A DNA stretch of 64,000 bases, taken from assembly GCF_002760435.1 (NCBI RefSeq), contig NZ_AUUU01000023.1, positions 1 through 64,000 on the forward strand, in the 5' to 3' direction. Each line of letters starts with the position of its first letter. Position 1 is the stretch's first letter. Positions 42,246 through 49,585 of this stretch are shown here, in pieces. The position numbers were made by a program, and so were the translations under genes. The notes beneath the pieces are model-generated. The model was not told the DNA's origin, made no database searches, and worked only from the letters and a program-made list of their open reading frames with translations. The DNA comes from Clostridium sp. LS (GTDB lineage Bacteria; Bacillota; Clostridia; Clostridiales; Clostridiaceae).

Positions 42246-42301
42246 CGATAAGTATCTTTTTAATAAAACACTTATTTATAAAATTTAGTATCTACACTTA
42301 A

Positions 42302-43858
42302 TTATTTCGAAAATTTATAATAGATTGTCAACTTTTTTTCTTTACTGCCGTTAACCTCATCTATAATAATTTTATCTACTAAAGTTTCTACTAATCTCCT
42401 ATCAATTGTTTTTCCTTCTAAGAGATCATCTATTTCTATTTTGTATTTTTTCAACAAGTCATTATCAACGTCATTTTTCTTAAGCATATTTACTAATTGA
42501 TCTTTTCTTTCTATAAGTTTATCTTGCTTTTCTTGAATATCCTGAATCATAGAATCAAAATTTCTTTGATTCATAACTCCTTCTAATTTATCTTCATATA
42601 TTTTTTTAAATTTACCATCAAGAGCATTTAATTCTTTTTCTACAGACTTTAATTCATTCTCAAAATCATTTTCTATTTTTATATTACTGAACCTATCATA
42701 GACCTTGCTTTTATCTATTTTTTCATCTATCATACTCTTTATTTCATTTGAGACAATCTCAATTAACCTTGTCTCTTTAATACTGTGCGGAGAACACCTT
42801 TGAGCACCTTGTTGGCTATTCGTACACTTATATCCTTTATATTTTTTTCTATAAGTCATACTCCCTCCACATTTTCCACACTTAAGAACACCTGAAAAAG
42901 CATGTATAACTCCATTCTTATATCTATAATTACTATTAGAGCGATCTTTCATCATTTGTTGAGTTCTTTCAAAAACATCTTTAGAAATTATCCCTTCAAA
43001 TTCTCCTCCATATATACACTGTTCAGCAGGCATTATATTAATTTTTTTCACCTTATAACTTACCTTCTTATATTTTCCCTGAACCATGTATCCACCATAT
43101 TTAGGATTTCTCAATATACTGATAATAGTATTATTACTCCATTTCCCAAATTTTTTCCTAGCAAAGTTTTTGATTCTATTAGAAGGTGGGTCAATTTTTT
43201 GTTTATTTAGATAACTTGCTATTTTTCCCGCTCCCCATCCTGATAAATATAGTGTAAAGATTTCTTTCACCACTTGAGTACATTCATCTTCAGACGGAAT
43301 TAATTTTATGTTTTTTTGATTCCCTTCATAAACTTCTTGAAATTTGTACCCATATGGCGGTTTGCTGGCAATGCTGCTTCCTCTTTCCATCCTTGTTAAT
43401 AATGCAGATCTAACTTTCCTACTACAATCCTTTATATACATTTCATTTAAAATATTTTTGAAAGGTATAATATCATTATCAAACTCTGATTCAGTGTCTA
43501 CATTGTCTAAGACAGATATAAATCTAATATTATTTACTTTAAAATAATCCTCTAAATAATATCCTGCAAGAATATAATTTCTTGAAAATCTTGATAAATC
43601 TCTAGTTACTACCATATTAATTTTTTTATTTTCTATGTCTTCTTTCATTCTAATAAAAGATTCTCTGTCAAATGAGGATCCTGATATTCCTTGATCCTGA
43701 TAGACATCAATTAGATTGTATATTGCACTTACATCTTCTCTTGATTTATTCAATATCCATTTTTTTAAATTTTCAACCTGTACTGGAATAGATTCACTTT
43801 GTTCTTTTTTATCTGTAGAAACTCTTGCATAAATTGCTATGTTCCATATTTTATTCAT
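42302..43858 (-). CDS. Large serine recombinase 1 (integrase-type)
   Basis: About 518 residues. The resolvase domain has the nucleophile serine in IYARVSTD (S14 from the chosen start), YQDQGISGSSFDR and VTRDLSRFSRN. A recombinase domain follows, then a zinc ribbon CGKCGGSMTYRKKYKGYKC...C and a C-terminal coiled coil (about 380-460). Start chosen as ATG at 43858, nine bases after GAGGTGG; the stop of the small upstream frame overlaps it as ATGAATAA, so translation is coupled. It is the gene nearest the junction in manC and the best candidate for the enzyme that made the insertion. Confidence 0.93.
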   Translation of the reverse strand: MNKIWNIAIYARVSTDKKEQSESIPVQVENLKKWILNKSREDVSAIYNLIDVYQDQGISGSSFDRESFIRMKEDIENKKINMVVTRDLSRFSRNYILAGYYLEDYFKVNNIRFISVLDNVDTESEFDNDIIPFKNILNEMYIKDCSRKVRSALLTRMERGSSIASKPPYGYKFQEVYEGNQKNIKLIPSEDECTQVVKEIFTLYLSGWGAGKIASYLNKQKIDPPSNRIKNFARKKFGKWSNNTIISILRNPKYGGYMVQGKYKKVSYKVKKINIMPAEQCIYGGEFEGIISKDVFERTQQMMKDRSNSNYRYKNGVIHAFSGVLKCGKCGGSMTYRKKYKGYKCTNSQQGAQRCSPHSIKETRLIEIVSNEIKSMIDEKIDKSKVYDRFSNIKIENDFENELKSVEKELNALDGKFKKIYEDKLEGVMNQRNFDSMIQDIQEKQDKLIERKDQLVNMLKKNDVDNDLLKKYKIEIDDLLEGKTIDRRLVETLVDKIIIDEVNGSKEKKLTIYYKFSK

Positions 43859-44036
43859 CTTTTTCATCCACCTCACCATTAGTGTTTGTGGATGGATAGT
43901 ATTCTATATTATTATACCACGCTTTACTATCTTCTTTAACCTTTTGAAGTATCTCTGCCATTTTATTATCTACTAGTAATTCAAACAATTTAAAGAAATC
44001 TTCATTCCCATATACAGTTTCAAAATTATCCTTCAT
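43851..44036 (-). CDS. Small acidic protein coupled to recombinase 1
   Basis: A 61-residue acidic, mostly helical protein of unknown family (EDFFKLFELLVDNKMAEILQ). Its stop overlaps the recombinase 1 start by eight bases. It could be a recombination accessory or directionality factor, or simply a leader frame; only the position supports this. An AAGG-type ribosome site precedes it. Confidence 0.6.
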   Translation of the reverse strand: MKDNFETVYGNEDFFKLFELLVDNKMAEILQKVKEDSKAWYNNIEYYPSTNTNGEVDEKDE

Positions 44037-44103
44037 ACATTTAACCTTAATTTATAATTGATATATTATAATTTTATTAGATTATTTCTCTTTAATTACA
44101 AAT

Positions 44104-44128
44104 AGAGGTATCATTTAATACCTCTATC
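44104..44128 (-). terminator. Terminator after recombinase 2
   Basis: AGAGGTAT and ATACCTCT pair with an eight-base loop immediately at the recombinase 2 stop; the T run is short (ATTTGT), so readthrough into the next module is plausible. Confidence 0.55.
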
Positions 44129-45681
44129 TAGCACCTCCAAATAATTTCTATTTTATTGTCTTGATATATTTTAATTTCTTTAATAAATAAATTAATAACC
44201 CAATTTTCTTTTTCTATGTTCTTATCTATATTTTCAAGTATATACAGCATATCATGTTGATATTTTTTATCTTCTTGTGCTCTTCGTTCTAATTCTTTAT
44301 TTTCTTTTTCTATCTTAGTTATTTGATTTTTTATTTCAGTGATCACCGAATCTGCATACCTTTTATCTTCTTCAAAATATAGACTCGCAATTCTTCTAGC
44401 AGCATTATCTATCTTCTCATTATTTTTTTCTATTCTTTTTTGCTTTTGCTGTGCTCCATTTGTTGCATTGATTCTTTCCTGAATAGGTTTCTTCAGTTTT
44501 TCATAATTATATTGAATCTTATCATTTAGTTTATTAAAGGTTAAATTCCAAATATCATCTTCTTTTATGAAATGGGTTGAACATTTTCCTTCTTTATGTT
44601 GACTACCAGAACATTTATATCCAGCCCACTTTTCTTTAAATATCAATGCTCGTCCACAATCTCCACATCTTAAAACTCCTGTAAAGGCCCTCTTATTAGA
44701 CTTACTACTTCTAACTCCTCTATTTTCATTTAGCATAGTTTGAACCGTATTATAAGTTTCAATGTCTACGATTCCTTCAAAATTCCCACTGTTAATCCAC
44801 TCATCTTTTTCTACTCGTACAATCTTTCGACCATCTCCATAATATGCGTATCCTTGTTTTTGATATCTCTTCTGATAAAGTTGTCCTGAATATAGTGGAT
44901 TTTTTAATATACTTTCTATAGTAGATTTATTCCATGTTTTTTTACCAGATGGACTTATAATTCCACTACTAGTTAAAGTCCGTGAAATATCTCCTAAAGT
45001 TTCTCCTAATAAATATTTTTGAAATATATAGTTCACTGTTTCAATTTCTTCATCTTTTCCTAAACGATATTTGCGTAAACCAGTTACATTATCTACTTCT
45101 ATTTTATATCCATATGCTGCTTTGGAACTAATAGCAGAACCTTCCTGTATTCTTGTCTCTAATCCTCTTCTTGCTTTTATACTGCAAGTTTTAGCATAGT
45201 CATCGGCTGTAGCAGCCTTTTCTTTTATATATGTCATATTACTTATTGCATTAATTATTTTATTGTCTAAACTAATATATAAATATTTTACTTCTCCCTG
45301 AGGATAAATATCCCATATTATATTCTCTGTTGCCCGTCCAAATCGATCTATATTTGTAGTTACAATAACATTTATCTTCCCCAACTTTAAATCTCTCATC
45401 ATATTGCTATATCCTTCCCTGCCATCTTGCGTACCAGAAAATCCATCATCTGAATACTCCACAACTGTAGTTTGTACATCTAATTTTATTTTCCATTGAA
45501 GAAATAACCTAATTGCCTTTTTCTGCTGATCTATTAGCGTAGAATTCTTTCTAGATATTCTTGCATATATTCCTATACTTACATCTGCTTCTTTATTATT
45601 TCTATAGAAATTAGAAATATTAAAATTACCTGTATTGAATTCTACTTCTTCTAATCTCACTAACAATTCACTTATTTTCAT
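44128..45681 (-). CDS. Large serine recombinase 2
   Basis: A 517-residue serine recombinase, distinct in sequence from recombinase 1. The nucleophile serine is in IYARISRK (S43), preceded by a 33-residue N-terminal extension that is unusual for the family. YSDDGFSGTQDGR, TTNIDRFGRA, the zinc ribbon CGDCGRALIFKEKWAGYKC and a long coiled coil (about 400-475) follow. The start ATG overlaps the stop of a 44-residue frame as ATGA. Whether it excises, integrates, or partners recombinase 1 (as CcrA/CcrB do in SCC elements) cannot be told from sequence. Confidence 0.92.
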   Translation of the reverse strand: MKISELLVRLEEVEFNTGNFNISNFYRNNKEADVSIGIYARISRKNSTLIDQQKKAIRLFLQWKIKLDVQTTVVEYSDDGFSGTQDGREGYSNMMRDLKLGKINVIVTTNIDRFGRATENIIWDIYPQGEVKYLYISLDNKIINAISNMTYIKEKAATADDYAKTCSIKARRGLETRIQEGSAISSKAAYGYKIEVDNVTGLRKYRLGKDEEIETVNYIFQKYLLGETLGDISRTLTSSGIISPSGKKTWNKSTIESILKNPLYSGQLYQKRYQKQGYAYYGDGRKIVRVEKDEWINSGNFEGIVDIETYNTVQTMLNENRGVRSSKSNKRAFTGVLRCGDCGRALIFKEKWAGYKCSGSQHKEGKCSTHFIKEDDIWNLTFNKLNDKIQYNYEKLKKPIQERINATNGAQQKQKRIEKNNEKIDNAARRIASLYFEEDKRYADSVITEIKNQITKIEKENKELERRAQEDKKYQHDMLYILENIDKNIEKENWVINLFIKEIKIYQDNKIEIIWRC

Positions 45682-45812
45682 ACTTCCTTATCCTCCGTAT
45701 ACTTCTCATTTTTTATTTTCCCTAATATAAAATTGTATATTACATTCTCTATATCAAATTCAAAAGTGCTTTCTTCAAAAACTTCACACTTAGAAATATT
45801 TATCTTTGCCAA
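45678..45812 (-). CDS. 44-residue frame coupled to recombinase 2
   Basis: A short acidic frame starting at TTG (45812), seven bases after GAGAGGTG, reading MAKINISKCEVFEEST and onward to TEDKEV, with a stop that overlaps the recombinase 2 start (ATGA). The strong ribosome site and the overlap argue that it is translated. No family recognised. It parallels the 61-residue frame before recombinase 1 in position, acidity and coupling, though the two are not clearly similar in sequence. Confidence 0.6.
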   Translation of the reverse strand: MAKINISKCEVFEESTFEFDIENVIYNFILGKIKNEKYTEDKEV

Positions 45813-45834
45813 TATAAACACCTCTCTAAAATTG

Positions 45835-45869
45835 TTTTATCCTTACAATTCAAAGTGTATCTTGATTTT
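45835..45869. repeat. Direct repeat copy 1 upstream of recombinase 2
   Basis: TTTTATCCTTACAATTC followed by AAAGTGTATCTTGATTTT. A second copy with the same ends lies 152 bases away. On the minus strand these face the recombinase operon and may be binding sites for a regulator or for the recombinase itself. Confidence 0.7.
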
Positions 45870-45986
45870 CATGTTTTTCAGATTTTAAATAATTTTTTTA
45901 TTTTTATTTTTATTTTTATTTAATTCACTTTAATGTGAATTAGTTTTTTCCACAGATAGTTTATAAAAATACACTTCAAAATAAGT

Positions 45987-46019
45987 TTTTATCCTTTAAA
46001 TAAAGTGTATCTTGATTTT
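45987..46019. repeat. Direct repeat copy 2 upstream of recombinase 2
   Basis: TTTTATCCTTTAAATA followed by AAGTGTATCTTGATTTT, matching copy 1 at about 29 of 33 positions. A related AAAGTATATCTTGA is also found at 56968-56983 near the 170-residue gene. Confidence 0.7.
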
Positions 46020-46150
46020 ATATTTTTTAAATTTTTGTAGAAAAATTTTTTTATTTGCTTACTAACGGATTTGTTTACAAGTTTCTTGAAATATTAAAAT
46101 GACTAAATAAGAGCATATAAGCCCTATAATCCTACTTTAATCATGAACAT

Positions 46151-46203
46151 AAAAAGACCAATGTCATATTATAATTCAGTTTTAACACTGCTGACATTGG
46201 TAT
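46151..46203 (-). terminator. Terminator-like hairpin with no clear upstream gene
   Basis: ATACCAATGTCA and TGACATTGGT pair around a 29-base loop; on the minus strand a run of five Ts follows. The likely upstream gene is the 39-residue frame at 46434 or a decayed frame between. Confidence 0.6.
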
Positions 46204-46433
46204 TATTCATTTTAAATTCATGCTTCAAATAATATTGGAGTTTCATTAGTTCTACTGCCTTCTGCTAAATATATAATATGAACTTCTTTACATATTCCAC
46301 CTTTTAAAATTAATATAGGTTGTTGGATAACTTTATTTTCGAAAATTAGTCATTCAACAACCTATTCTAAATTTTAACACATCTTTTTATTTCTAATTAA
46401 TTTGTTCATTTAAATTGTACTTCAGAGAAATCC

Positions 46434-46553
46434 TTACTCTTCTTTATATTTATTAATTCTTTGTTCTATTTTATTCAATATATAACAAACACTATAAAAT
46501 ATAAGCGTAATTAAAATTATAAATAATACTTCAACTTCCAATAGATTAAGCAT
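46434..46553 (-). CDS. 39-residue single-pass membrane peptide
   Basis: A short frame starting MLNLLEVEVLFII, with one hydrophobic helix of about 20 residues (positions 8-27) and a charged C-terminal tail (KIEQRINKYKEE). The ribosome site is weak (AAAAGAA). The shape fits small membrane peptides of phages and type I toxins but also chance; the family is not recognised. Confidence 0.45.
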   Translation of the reverse strand: MLNLLEVEVLFIILITLIFYSVCYILNKIEQRINKYKEE

Positions 46554-46757
46554 TTCTTTTTTGATTTCTATAAATATTCTCTCTCTGTTCTTTTCTCTTA
46601 ATTAATAAATATGACTCAAAAAATTTTCTGGCAATTATTGGAATTTATATTCCCTTTTTTCTTTTTTTAATTTATCATATTTCTAAAAATATCTTTTTTA
46701 AATAAATGAAAATCAATTATATACCGGTATATCTCAACATAATTAGGAGGTATAAAC

Positions 46758-47105
46758 ATGAATTTAAATTTTAATGTCGAAACAAATAATATTGCAAATG
46801 ATGATGAATACTTTTTTTGGTTAGGGCAAATAGCAAGCTTTATATGTTCTCATTCTTCAAATAATGCAGAAGGTAGTAATAATCGCTTCTTATTTTTGGC
46901 TAATAACAGAACGGATGCATCCATTATAAAGATTATTAAATTTAGGATTACTTTATTAGATCATAGATCATCAGACGATCCACAAACAAAAAATTTTGGA
47001 AGAATTTTCTGTAAAGTACTAAACTATAACGCTCCAATAAATAAGCCTGTACACTATGATGGAAACCACTTTCATTTAGGTTTTTATTCAGAATGTTTAT
47101 TTTAA
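46758..47105 (+). CDS. Orphan protein resembling the C-terminal (Cas11-like) part of type I Cas8
   Basis: A 115-residue protein with a perfect AGGAGG seven bases before its ATG, on the strand opposite its neighbours, and ending at a strong terminator. I see a resemblance, from recall, to the C terminus of Cas8b/Csh1 (and more weakly Cas8c/Csd1): YFFWLGQIASFICSHS matches the pattern xFxxGQxAxxxxSxS, there is a middle segment of matching length (FLFLANN...LLDHR...FGRIFCKVLNY), and the end HFHLGFYSECLF matches the closing xxxLGYxSxxLF/Y. The Cas8b C terminus is also made separately as the Cas11 small subunit. No other cas gene or CRISPR array is in the window. Similarity is remote and unverified. 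Confidence 0.8.
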   Translation: MNLNFNVETNNIANDDEYFFWLGQIASFICSHSSNNAEGSNNRFLFLANNRTDASIIKIIKFRITLLDHRSSDDPQTKNFGRIFCKVLNYNAPINKPVHYDGNHFHLGFYSECLF

Positions 47106-47171
47106 TTAATCAATTGTACATGACTTTACACTATTATAATACTGTAAACTAACTGGCTAAATAAAAACAAT

Positions 47172-47224
47172 AAAAAGTCTCCTTAATGATTTCAGAAATA
47201 TAAAAATCATCAAGAAGGCTTTTT
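47172..47224 (+). terminator. Terminator of the orphan plus-strand gene
   Basis: AAAAAGTCTCCTTAATGATTT pairs with AAATCATCAAGAAGGCTTTTT (few mismatches) and ends in Ts, about 65 bases past the stop codon. Confidence 0.85.
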
Positions 47225-47453
47225 AAAGTTTCCCTCTATTCTCCAATATTTCTTATCTAGGTACTGCTCAATAACATAGAACTGCTGATAAATACTAGAT
47301 TCTATTATCCTAAAACTTTAATTACGTGCAAGGTTTTTTAATAAAAATGCTAAAATTTGCACTTATTAAAATTAAATATAAGCAATAACCCCATATTTAA
47401 ATAAAAATACTGAATTTAATATAAAAATTTATTTTACCAATTTTTAATAAAAT

Positions 47454-47615
47454 TTACTTATATAATAACATTAAAGTTATTTTATGAATATATTCAATTA
47501 ATTCGGTATAGTTTATTTTATCAATTTTTTTATTTCTTAAACCTAAATATGCTTCCATTTCTCTGATAATATATAAAGTATCATAGTCATATGGAAATAC
47601 ATTACCTTCCTTCAT
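47454..47615 (-). CDS. 53-residue hypothetical protein of phage/accessory type
   Basis: Starts MKEGNVFPYDYDTLYIIREM and continues as a helical, charged protein (YLGLRNKKIDKINYTELIEYIHKI). Its coding quality is good and a GGAATGAAGCA site precedes the ATG. The pattern recalls small proteins of clostridial prophages, function unknown. It may be translated separately from the surface-protein cluster upstream. Confidence 0.6.
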   Translation of the reverse strand: MKEGNVFPYDYDTLYIIREMEAYLGLRNKKIDKINYTELIEYIHKITLMLLYK

Positions 47616-47746
47616 TGCTTCATTCCTTCACATTATTATTGTTTAGATTTTATTCACAGAATTTATTTAGTTAATTTTGCAATTACCTAATTAAATTTTA
47701 AATAAGGGGGTTCAAAGCACTCCCTATCTATGCAAACTAATTTTTA

Positions 47747-48745
47747 TTATACCCAAACGCCATTTTTATTCACGTAATATCCATCTATAGTGGTATCTGT
47801 CGCCATTAACCCATCAGAATAAATATAATACCACTTACCATTATAATTAATCCAGCCTTCTTTTATTGCCCCATCCTCTCCAAAATAATATAATGTTTTG
47901 TCTTTATAATTTGTCTTAGTCCCTTCAACTAATGCTTTTGCTTTCCAACCAATGAACAGAGTTCCATATTTACTAAAATAATATTTATTTCCATTGATTG
48001 TTTGATAGCCTTTAACACTTTTAAAATCTGCTCCATAATAGTACCAAACGTTTCCTTCATCTTTAATCCATTCATTACTAGCCAAAGTACCATCTTCTTT
48101 CGCATAGTAATCTCCAGTTTTTTTAGATTTATTAATATGAGCAACAAGTGTATCAAAATCTCGATATACTTGATAATGCCTTCCATCTTTCTCAACTATT
48201 CCCTCGCCAGCAAGAGATTCATCCTTTGGAACATTATAGACTACCCCATCAACTGTCATAGTAACAGAACTACCATCTTCTGAAACAGTATATTCTTTAT
48301 CCGTATATTTCACTTTAGTTGGGTCTGTTATTCTTTTCCCATCGTTTCCAAACACATACTTTTCATATTTTCCCGTAGCCCCTTTAACCATAACTACCCC
48401 TGTAGCAGGCTTTGTAGCGCTCAAATAATATGTATCTCCATCTATTTCTTGTAAACCATGCAGTGGGCATCCATTTCCATCAAGATAAACTTTACGATGT
48501 TCATTGAGTTGAGTCTCTTTTCCACCATTATCAATACTAGCAAGTTGAACATCATATTCATACCACTGATTTCTTAATATCTCTCCATTTATTGTATATT
48601 GTGTATTTAGTTTACCATCTATATTGACAACTTTTATTTGTAATCTATCCTCTGATGTTGCAAAAGCTTGTGTATATGGCATCGTTGAAAGTAAAACGCA
48701 CCCAATTATTAAACTTGCTATTATTTTTTCCCCTCTTTTTATCAT
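47747..48745 (-). CDS. Secreted protein with cell-wall (choline-type) binding repeats, 332 residues
   Basis: Signal peptide (about 1-32, ending TQAFA). The mature protein has a first region without clear repeats (residues 33-200) and then about five CW_binding_1-like repeats with the GWxxxxGxWYYxxxxG pattern (NVWYYYGAD, GTLFIGWKAK, GKWYYIYSDGLMATDTT). Such repeats bind choline or other wall polymers. Start taken as ATG at 48745 after a GAGGGGGG site. The last repeat (TTIDGYYVNKNGVWV) is nearly identical in style to those of the next proteins, pointing to duplication. Confidence 0.85.
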   Translation of the reverse strand: MIKRGEKIIASLIIGCVLLSTMPYTQAFATSEDRLQIKVVNIDGKLNTQYTINGEILRNQWYEYDVQLASIDNGGKETQLNEHRKVYLDGNGCPLHGLQEIDGDTYYLSATKPATGVVMVKGATGKYEKYVFGNDGKRITDPTKVKYTDKEYTVSEDGSSVTMTVDGVVYNVPKDESLAGEGIVEKDGRHYQVYRDFDTLVAHINKSKKTGDYYAKEDGTLASNEWIKDEGNVWYYYGADFKSVKGYQTINGNKYYFSKYGTLFIGWKAKALVEGTKTNYKDKTLYYFGEDGAIKEGWINYNGKWYYIYSDGLMATDTTIDGYYVNKNGVWV

Positions 48746-48804
48746 CAATTATCCCCCCCTCAAAATTACATTGTAATATCTAAATTTATTTAGTTAAAAT
48801 CTAA

Positions 48805-49425
48805 CTAACTATTTCTCCAAGCCCCATCTGAACCTATATTATATCCATCTATAGTTGTACTTGTCGCCATGATACCATCAGAATAAAAATAATACCAAGT
48901 ACCATTTACTTGTAGCCATCCACCTTGTTTTAACGGACCATTATTATTTAAGAAATACCATTTTCCATGATTGTTAAGCCAACCAGTTTTCATAGAGCCC
49001 AATCCATGTTCTATATCAACTTCTCTTGATTTTAAATCTGAATAATCGGTTAAGTAATACCATGTACCACCATCTTGAATCCAACCTGTTTGCATTTCAT
49101 AGTTAGAAGGACTAAAATAATACCACTTTTCATTAGCTTGTTGCCATCTCGTAACTTTAATTCTGCTTTCATCTTTGCAATAAAAGAAATGTCCTTGAAT
49201 ATTAGTCCAACCAACATTCAACTTTTTAACATCTCCATCTTTAGGTGCAGTAAAATGCTCACCAGCATCCACTACATCGGGCATACCTTGTAATTCAACT
49301 TGAGCGGTTGTTTTTGTAGTTATATCTGCATCATTAGTAGCATAAACAGGTTTCCCAACTCCCAATAATGAAATAACCCCCATTCCTAAACATAAACCTT
49401 CTAAAACTTTGCTTGTTTCTCTCAT
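48805..49425 (-). CDS. Secreted cell-wall-binding repeat protein, 206 residues
   Basis: Signal peptide to about residue 29 (GKPVYA), then little more than binding repeats: KWYYFSPSNYEMQTGWIQ, GTWYYLTDYS, GKWYFLNNNGPLKQGGW, GTWYYFYSDGIMATSTTIDGY. There is no recognisable catalytic domain, so it may be a stand-alone wall-decorating or adapter protein. AGGAGG 10 bases before the ATG. Co-directional with neighbours. Confidence 0.85.
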   Translation of the reverse strand: MRETSKVLEGLCLGMGVISLLGVGKPVYATNDADITTKTTAQVELQGMPDVVDAGEHFTAPKDGDVKKLNVGWTNIQGHFFYCKDESRIKVTRWQQANEKWYYFSPSNYEMQTGWIQDGGTWYYLTDYSDLKSREVDIEHGLGSMKTGWLNNHGKWYFLNNNGPLKQGGWLQVNGTWYYFYSDGIMATSTTIDGYNIGSDGAWRNS

Positions 49426-49453
49426 ACATCTTTCCTCCTACATCAATAATTCT

Positions 49454-49546
49454 CTACTTTCTTAAAGCATACGACTGTATAGCAGGAGATAGTATCCCTG
49501 CCACTATTAATGTTGATAATCCTAAAAACATTTTATTTGTTTTCAT
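49454..49546 (-). CDS. 30-residue signal-peptide-only peptide
   Basis: Reads MKTNKMFLGLSTLIVAGIL then SPAIQSYALRK and stops. It has a GAGGAG ribosome site eight bases upstream, a positive N terminus, hydrophobic core and an SYA-type cleavage site, after which only LRK remains. It is either the remnant of a deleted repeat protein or a deliberate secreted short peptide (a pheromone precursor). Nothing in the sequence decides. Confidence 0.55.
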   Translation of the reverse strand: MKTNKMFLGLSTLIVAGILSPAIQSYALRK

Positions 49547-49585
49547 CTTAATTACTTCTCCTCATATAACTCAATTTAATTATTA

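Larger units (their letters stand above)
45813..46433. other. Regulatory interval upstream of the recombinase operon
   Basis: About 620 bases containing the two direct repeats (45835, 45987), an inverted copy of their AAGTGTAT core at about 45970-45977, a hairpin at 46151-46203, and an inverted repeat around AGGTTGTTG (46317-46366). No convincing gene. Confidence 0.5.

Noticed and set aside
46218-46350. Open frame ending ...VHIIYLAEGSRTNETPILFEA on the minus strand
   Set aside because: It reads like a real protein end, but there is no start codon before an in-frame stop and it overlaps an inverted repeat. At most a decayed gene remnant.
47929-48195. 88-codon frame inside the first wall-binding protein
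   Set aside because: Same-strand shadow of a clearly coding frame with repeats and signal peptide.
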